Origin: an uncultured Olsenella sp. | GTDB taxonomy: Bacteria > Actinomycetota > Coriobacteriia > Coriobacteriales > Atopobiaceae | Direction of reading: 5' to 3' | Assembly: GCA_900548775.1 (NCBI GenBank) | Contig: URLM01000005.1 | Coordinates: 1 to 64,000 of the forward strand | Length of the DNA: 64,000 bases | In this document: positions 58,503-64,000 of the stretch, piece after piece | Position numbering within the stretch: the first letter of the stretch is position 1 | Layout of the letters: each line of letters begins with the position of its first letter | Notes under the pieces: generated by a model | What the model saw: the letters and a program-made list of their open reading frames with translations, nothing else | The model's database searches: none | What the model was told of the DNA's origin: nothing | Made by a program: the position numbers and the translations under genes

Positions 58503-61500
58503 TTATGCCACCTTCACGTGGCCCGAGCGGCCGATGAGGTCGATGACCTCGGCCATGAGGACCATGTTGTGCGCATCGATGCGCGTGGGAAGCTCCATGC
58601 GCATGACGTCGCCCGAGGCGCTCTCCACGCGCAGCTCAACGCGGTCGAGGCCGGGGTAGCGCCCGAGTATCTCGCCCAGGTTGTCCATGCGGCCGCGCGT
58701 GAGGAGGTTGGCGGGCATGTTTATCTCGAGCACCTTGGGCCGGTTGGTCTTGTCGTTGAGCTCGAGCGGCTCGATGGACGAGCAGATCAGCTGGTCGCCG
58801 CGGTCTCCCCGCTCCAGGCGGCCCACGACCTTGATGAAGATGTCGCCCGTGCTCTCGCCGGTCTCGGGGTCGACCTCCCCCGCAAGCGTGGCGGCGCACT
58901 CCTTGTAGGTCTTGGGGAAGATCACGAGCGAGGTCTCGGCCTCCATGTCCTCGAGGGTGACGATGGCCATGGCGTCGCCCTTCTTGGTGGTCTTCTTCTG
59001 GACCGAGGTCGCCATGCCGGCAAGCCGGATGGGCTTGTCCTCGGGGACCTTGAAGCGCTCCGTGGTGGCGCCGGTGTTGGGGTCCGTGTACTCCTCGGAG
59101 ACAGAGAGGTCCGCGATGGTGTAGTCGCGCGCCTTTGCGAGCGCGTAGGCGTACGGCCGAAGCGGGTGGTCTGAGACGTAGATGCCCAGGACGTCGTGCT
59201 CCTGCGCGAGCTTGATGTGACGGTCCCACTCCACGCCGTCCGGCGCGGGGACCTCGTCCTGGAAGCCCGAGCCGGCCACGTCGCCAAACATGTCGAACAT
59301 CGAGAACTGCCCCACCGCGCGCTCCTTCTGGCGGCGCGCCGCGGCGTCGATGATGTTCTCGGGGTTGTTCTTGTCGACGAAGTGCATGAGCTGCATGCGG
59401 GTGTAGCCCGTGGAGTCGAAGGCACCTGCCTTGATGAGGGACTCCACCACGCGCCGGTTGGCCTGCGAGCCGTCAACGCGCTCGCAGAAGTCGTGCAGGT
59501 TCTTGAAGGGGCCTCGGGCGTCTCGCTCGGCCATGATGCACTCGCCCACACCCTCGCCCACGCCGCGGATGCCGGCAAAGCCAAAGCGCACACCCTCTGC
59601 GGTTGCCGTGAAGTCCTTGCCGGACTCGTTGATGTCGGGCGGAAGCACCTGGATGCCCTCGCGACGGCAGCTCGTGACGTAGTGGACGATCTTGTCGGTC
59701 TTGCCCATGTAGGAGGTGAGGACCGACGCCATGTACTCGCGCGGGAAGTATGCCTTGAGCCAGGCGGTCTGCATGACGAGAATCGCGTAGCCGGCGGAGT
59801 GCGACTTGTTGAACGCGTAGGAGGCAAACTCCAGGACGTTCTCCCAGATCTCCTGCGCGACCTCGCGCTTGTAGCCATTCGAGACGGCGCCGTTCATCCA
59901 GTGATCGTAGATCGTCTCGTCCGCGCCGTTGCCCTCCCAGTGGAAGACCTGGTCGGTGAGCATCTTGATCTTCTTCTTGGCCACCGGCTTGCGCATGCGC
60001 GAGTCTGACTCGCCCGCGGTGAACCCCGACATCTTCATCGATATCTGCATGACCTGCTCCTGGTAGACCATGGTGCCGTAGGTCTCCTCCAGGATCGGCT
60101 TCAGGCGGTCGTCGTAGTACGAGATCTGCTCCTGGCCGTGCATGCGCTTGATGTAGCTGTCGACCATGCCGGCGCCCAGCGGGCCCGGTCGGTACAGGGC
60201 GATAAGAGCGACAATCTGCTTGTAGGCGTTGGGCTGCATGTTCTTGATGGTGGCGGTCATGCCGGCAGACTCCACCTGGAACACGCCGGCGGTGTGGCCC
60301 TTGCCGAGAAGCTCGTAGATCTTGGGGTCCGAGAAGTCGACCTTGTCCACGTCGATGTCCACGCAGGTGGTGCCAGGCTTGATGCAGGCCTTTACGGCAT
60401 CCGGCATGCGGTCGATGTCCGAGGCGTTGGGATAGGAGTGGCGGATGTTGGCAAGAGCCTTGTTGATGACCGTGAGCGTGCGCAGGCCCAGGAAGTCCAT
60501 CTTGAGCAGGCCCATGTCCGCGACGGAGTGGCCCTCGTACTGGGTGATGGTGACGTTGCCCTTGGTGTCGAGCTTGGTGGGGACGTGGTCGGTCACGGGC
60601 GTTGGCGCGATGAGCGTGGCGCATGCGTGGACGCCCTCGCCGCGCATGAAGCCCTCGATGGAGAGGGCGGCGTCGATGATGCGCCGCGCGTCAGGATCTT
60701 TGTTGTAGGCGTCCTCGAAGTCGGGCGAGTACTGGTCGGGCTTCTTCTCGTTCTTGTGGAGGGCGTTGGCGAGCTGGAGCTTCGGGTCGTTCGAGAGCAT
60801 CTTCGAGAGCTGCTGGCCCTTGTAGACGGGAAATCCCAGGACGCGGTTGGCATCGTTGATCGCCTGCTTGGCCTTGATGGTCGAGTACGTGATGACCTTG
60901 CACACGTGGTCCTCGCCGTAGACGTCTCGCACGTGCTGCAACACGTCCTGGAGGTGCTCGTCGTCGAAGTCCATGTCGATATCGGGCATCTCGGAGCGCT
61001 GTGGCGAGAGGAACCTCTCGAACATGAGGCCGTTCTCGAGCGGGTCGAAGTTCGTGATGTTCATCGCGTACGCGACGATGGCGCCGGCGGCAGAGCCGCG
61101 GCCCGGTCCCACGCCGATGCCGTTGTCCTTGGCCCACTGGACGTAGTCCTGCACGATGAGGAAGTAGTTCGCGAAGCCCTTCTCGGTGATGATCTTGTAC
61201 TCGTGCTCGAAGCGGTCCTTGACGTTCCAGCCGCCGATGGTGAGGTCGCGCCAGTTCTCGCCGTAGCGCTTGGCCAGGCCCTTCTCGCACTCCTCGCGGA
61301 AGCGCTCGTCCGCCGTCTCGCCCGGGCGGAGGCCAGGGTACTCGGGCAGGTACATGTGCGTCCAGTCAAGCTCGTAGTTGCACTTGTCGGCGATCTCGAG
61401 CGTGGTGTCGCACGCCTCGGGACACCAGGAGAAGAGCTGGCGCATCTCGTCCTCGGACTTCATGTAGAACTCCGAGCCCTCCATGCGCATGCGGTTGGGG

Positions 61501-62402
61501 TCGTCGAGCGTGGTGGCCTTGCCAATGCAGGAGAGGATGTCCTGCGTGGAGGCATCCTCGCGCGTGAGGTAGTGGAAGTCGTTGGTGGCAACGACCTTCA
61601 CGCCCATCTCGTTGGCCATCTTGACCAGGTACTCGTCGAGCTTGCGGTCGTTCCATCCATTGCGGAAGGTGAGGCCGTGATCCTGGATCTCTATGTAGAA
61701 GTCGTCGCCAAAGACGTCCTTGAAGGTCTCCGCCCACCTGCGGGCGCCGTCGAAGTCGCCGTCGAGGATGCACTGGGGAATGATGCCCTGGACGCAGGCG
61801 CTCTGGCAGATGATGCCCTCGTGGTACTCCTTGAGCATGTCGAGCGTGGTGCGGGGACGGTAGTACATCATCTCGTGGCCAGCGGCCTTGGACATGCACT
61901 TGACCAGGTTGTGGTAGCCCGTCTCGTTCTTGGCGAGAAGGATCAGGTGGTAGCGGCGCTGCTTGGTGCCGCGCTCGATGCAGTCGTCGGTGATGAAGTA
62001 GGCCTCGCAGCCAAAGATGGGCTTCACCTTGAGGCGCGGCCGGTTTGCCTGGACCGCAGAGAGGTCGTGGCCGGAGGACTCCCACACGGCGACGTCGCTC
62101 GCCCACTGGTCGTGGACGCGGTCGAAGTAGCTTGCGTCGTCCGCGTCAGGCGCGGGCTCCTCGAGGTCCCAGCTCTTCTTGAAGCACTCGACGTCATGGC
62201 GCCACTGCTTCATGTTTGCCTGGCCGTCGTTGTACTTGCGGCACTCGAGGTCCAGGTTGGGGATGCCGAACATGTAGCCGTGATCGGTAAGGGCGACGGC
62301 GGGCATCCCCTCGTCGACGGCGCGCTTGACCATGCTGGGGATGGGCGTGGCGCCGTCGAGAATCGAGAAGTCCGAGTGGTTGTGCAGGTGAACGAATGCC
62401 AT
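58503..62402 (-). CDS. dnaE: DNA polymerase III alpha subunit
   Basis: The replicative polymerase, 1299 residues. The N-terminal PHP domain begins HLHNHSDFSILDGATP; GVGPGRGSAAGAIVAYAMNI and PDIDMDFDDEHLQDVLQHVR carry the palm catalytic aspartates; then the fingers and tandem HhH region, and an OB-fold near the C-terminus (IRLAGMATSVQKKTTKKGDA). ATG at 62400-62402 follows TGGAGAA and matches the family start. It is longer than the ~1160 residues of E. coli, mostly by insertions in the PHP region. The 192 bases to desulfoferrodoxin contain an imperfect CGACCGAGGC/GCCTCTTGTCG stem that may terminate it. Confidence 0.96.
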   Translation of the reverse strand: MAFVHLHNHSDFSILDGATPIPSMVKRAVDEGMPAVALTDHGYMFGIPNLDLECRKYNDGQANMKQWRHDVECFKKSWDLEEPAPDADDASYFDRVHDQWASDVAVWESSGHDLSAVQANRPRLKVKPIFGCEAYFITDDCIERGTKQRRYHLILLAKNETGYHNLVKCMSKAAGHEMMYYRPRTTLDMLKEYHEGIICQSACVQGIIPQCILDGDFDGARRWAETFKDVFGDDFYIEIQDHGLTFRNGWNDRKLDEYLVKMANEMGVKVVATNDFHYLTREDASTQDILSCIGKATTLDDPNRMRMEGSEFYMKSEDEMRQLFSWCPEACDTTLEIADKCNYELDWTHMYLPEYPGLRPGETADERFREECEKGLAKRYGENWRDLTIGGWNVKDRFEHEYKIITEKGFANYFLIVQDYVQWAKDNGIGVGPGRGSAAGAIVAYAMNITNFDPLENGLMFERFLSPQRSEMPDIDMDFDDEHLQDVLQHVRDVYGEDHVCKVITYSTIKAKQAINDANRVLGFPVYKGQQLSKMLSNDPKLQLANALHKNEKKPDQYSPDFEDAYNKDPDARRIIDAALSIEGFMRGEGVHACATLIAPTPVTDHVPTKLDTKGNVTITQYEGHSVADMGLLKMDFLGLRTLTVINKALANIRHSYPNASDIDRMPDAVKACIKPGTTCVDIDVDKVDFSDPKIYELLGKGHTAGVFQVESAGMTATIKNMQPNAYKQIVALIALYRPGPLGAGMVDSYIKRMHGQEQISYYDDRLKPILEETYGTMVYQEQVMQISMKMSGFTAGESDSRMRKPVAKKKIKMLTDQVFHWEGNGADETIYDHWMNGAVSNGYKREVAQEIWENVLEFASYAFNKSHSAGYAILVMQTAWLKAYFPREYMASVLTSYMGKTDKIVHYVTSCRREGIQVLPPDINESGKDFTATAEGVRFGFAGIRGVGEGVGECIMAERDARGPFKNLHDFCERVDGSQANRRVVESLIKAGAFDSTGYTRMQLMHFVDKNNPENIIDAAARRQKERAVGQFSMFDMFGDVAGSGFQDEVPAPDGVEWDRHIKLAQEHDVLGIYVSDHPLRPYAYALAKARDYTIADLSVSEEYTDPNTGATTERFKVPEDKPIRLAGMATSVQKKTTKKGDAMAIVTLEDMEAETSLVIFPKTYKECAATLAGEVDPETGESTGDIFIKVVGRLERGDRGDQLICSSIEPLELNDKTNRPKVLEINMPANLLTRGRMDNLGEILGRYPGLDRVELRVESASGDVMRMELPTRIDAHNMVLMAEVIDLIGRSGHVKVA

Positions 62403-62571
62403 GTGTTCTCCATACCGGGTGACGCTTGGTGTTTGGCAAAGCATAGCAGAAGGCAGATGTGGTGGCTCTTGGCCTACACCCCATCCTACCTGCGGTTATG
62501 ACGTTGTCGCAGATAGAAATGAAGCAGAGGCTCCACACGTTGTTCGGGTTTGCCGCAGGGGCGCGACGACG

Positions 62572-64000
62572 CTACCCCATGCGCGGCGGATGCGCGGCAT
62601 CGAACTCGTACGGCACCACCACGGGCTGGCCGGGAGCATCCTCACGCTCAAGCTCCACGCACACAAAGCGGCAGCTCACCGATGAGAAGCCCAGTCCCAT
62701 GAGGACATGTGCGTAGAAGTTCGCCTGCATCTCGTGACGCTGACGAAGCGCGCGAGCGTCCAGCCCGCGGTCTCCCGTCTTGTAGTCCACGAGAAACGCG
62801 TGGGTAGAGCCTGGATCTGTGGCGAGAAGGTCGATGGCGCCCTCCACGTAGCCGCCGTAGGCGGAGTCCACGCGCTGGAAGAAGGGGACCTCCGCGCGCA
62901 CGATGGCATGCGAGAGAGCCTCTTTGCGCACGTCGGAGCCCCACCAGCGTGCCAGCGCCTCGTCAAGCCGCACTCCCGCGCGCTCCGAGAGCCGCCAGAA
63001 GCGCTTGGTCGCCGCGACGCGCCCGGGCACGGGGAAGCGCTGACCACCCTCGACCATGGCCTGGGCAAGCTCGTGGAAGGCGGAGCCCAGGCCCGTGGCC
63101 TTGTCGGCATCCCCCACCACGGGCGCCCCCTCCTGCATGGCGTCGCGCTCGGCACGCGTGGGGAGGGCGGCGACGCCTGCGGCAGGACCGGCGTCATCGA
63201 GCGCAGCCGCACCTGCCGCCGAGAAGTCCCCGAGCATCTGCGCATGGGCGCTCGAGTAGCTGAAGACGCCCGCACGCGGCCGCCACATGGTGACGACGGG
63301 AGCCGCGGGGTCCGGGTCTGGCGAGACGAGCGAGAAGCCCATGGGCGCCGGCGCCTCGACGGTGGCCCCTATCCCTATGACCTCGTCGGGGCTGCTGACG
63401 GTCCCATCGAAGAAGCTGCCCGCGGAGTCCACCGTGACGCCCTTCCCCAAGGGTGTCTCGCAGGGCTCGAGCGAGACGCAGCGGACCCTGCCTGGCTCGC
63501 TGCCGCCGTACTCGAAGGACCTCGCGCCCGGCGCGGGGGCAGACGTCCCCACAAGCGCCTCGAGGACCCTGGCGGCGAGCGCCGGCGAGGCGCCCGAGGA
63601 GGACTGCGTCACGCCGACCCCTAGGACCAGCGCCTCCCGCGCGCGGGTGAGCGCCACGTAGAGCAGGCGGGTCTTCTCGGCAGCCTCCTGCTCTGCGCCT
63701 TCCTCGGAGAGCGAGAGCAGCCACTCCGCGCAGCTGCGGGGGTTCTCCTCGGCGACGAGATCCTTGGGCACCTTGAGCCCCTTGGGCTTCACGATGACGC
63801 CGCGACGACGCGCGTCGACGCGGCCGGTGACCACCGCGCCGGAGGGACGTGGGTCTGCCCAGCACTCGGCGATGGCGACGATGGGAAACTCGAGGCCCTT
63901 CGATGCGTGCACGGTCATAATCTGCACCTGGTTGGAGGAGCCACCCGCAAGGGAAGCCGGGGGGACCTTGGCCGCCTCGAGCCAGAGGTCGAACTCGGTC
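62572..64000 (-). CDS. addA: AddA/UvrD-type helicase-nuclease, C-terminal part
   Basis: The reading frame is open to the window end, giving about 475 C-terminal residues. IMTVHASKGLEFPIVAIAE is helicase motif V and LLYVALTRAREALVLG motif VI of UvrD-type enzymes; GSAFHELAQAM, GYVEGAIDLLA and VDYKTGDR form the RecB-type nuclease domain at the C-terminus. This combination is AddA (RexA), the recombinational repair nuclease partner of AddB. The 169 bases between it and dnaE show nothing recognisable. Confidence 0.87.
   Translation of the reverse strand, partial: TEFDLWLEAAKVPPASLAGGSSNQVQIMTVHASKGLEFPIVAIAECWADPRPSGAVVTGRVDARRRGVIVKPKGLKVPKDLVAEENPRSCAEWLLSLSEEGAEQEAAEKTRLLYVALTRAREALVLGVGVTQSSSGASPALAARVLEALVGTSAPAPGARSFEYGGSEPGRVRCVSLEPCETPLGKGVTVDSAGSFFDGTVSSPDEVIGIGATVEAPAPMGFSLVSPDPDPAAPVVTMWRPRAGVFSYSSAHAQMLGDFSAAGAAALDDAGPAAGVAALPTRAERDAMQEGAPVVGDADKATGLGSAFHELAQAMVEGGQRFPVPGRVAATKRFWRLSERAGVRLDEALARWWGSDVRKEALSHAIVRAEVPFFQRVDSAYGGYVEGAIDLLATDPGSTHAFLVDYKTGDRGLDARALRQRHEMQANFYAHVLMGLGFSSVSCRFVCVELEREDAPGQPVVVPYEFDAAHPPRMG

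Noticed and set aside
60138..62501. Long open frame of 787 codons on the plus strand
   Set aside because: It is antisense to dnaE, has no recognisable domain, and long antisense frames are expected in DNA this GC-rich.

Overview
The window is about 64 kb of GC-rich, gene-dense chromosome from what is probably an anaerobic actinobacterium of the Coriobacteriia, most likely an Olsenella/Atopobiaceae-like organism. This is inferred from gene content and style: a desulfoferrodoxin-type superoxide reductase, Gram-positive surface-polymer genes with LicD proteins, many ATGA-type overlaps, frequent GTG starts, and no rRNA or tRNA seen. No prophage, integrase, transposase or CRISPR-Cas locus was seen; the accessory character lies in a surface-glycan/phospho-amine cluster and in families of small intergenic repeats.

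Layout. 1-6.8 kb: a truncated prolyl-aminopeptidase-like hydrolase, then the aspartate-family pathway (asd, lysC, hom on the minus strand; thrC-thrB divergent). 7.1-14.4 kb: a complete phosphate module transcribed leftwards as pstS-pstC-pstA-pstB-pstB-phoU-response regulator-histidine kinase. 14.7-19.1 kb: a MarR regulator with its own operator/promoter and a heterodimeric ABC exporter, followed by an array of ~61-bp hairpin repeats. 19.7-29.5 kb: AraC regulator, MFS transporter, PHP phosphatase, a GNAT/molybdenum-carrier-like fusion, an alpha-galactosidase with its GPH symporter and TetR regulator, and an unassigned GT-B-like protein behind twin TetR-type operators. 29.5-40.1 kb: UbiB-type kinase with a phasin-like partner, two HAD phosphatases, a DUF1015 protein, a 782-residue TPR protein, a large secreted murein hydrolase and a cold-shock protein.

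40.2-52.9 kb is the surface-polymer region: GT2 + DUF2304, two LicD-type phosphotransferases, a flippase, further glycosyltransferases, an ABC importer of the ferric/aminoethylphosphonate permease class, and two LicC-type cytidylyltransferases that each carry an N-terminal winged helix; one is also fused to a LicA-type choline kinase. Together they could scavenge, activate and attach phosphocholine or a related phospho-amine to a surface glycan. 53-64 kb is housekeeping: ruvCAB behind an SOS box, a NadE-like protein that has lost its catalytic residues, desulfoferrodoxin, dnaE, and the C-terminal part of an AddA-type helicase-nuclease.

Two repeat families stand out. One is a 26-30-bp hairpin beginning TGAGACAAAGG on both strands, found six times and always placed so that the TGA is the stop codon of a neighbouring gene (eight genes in total). 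The other is a ~61-bp unit containing a short GC-rich hairpin, found in two separate arrays (about 4 and about 10 units).
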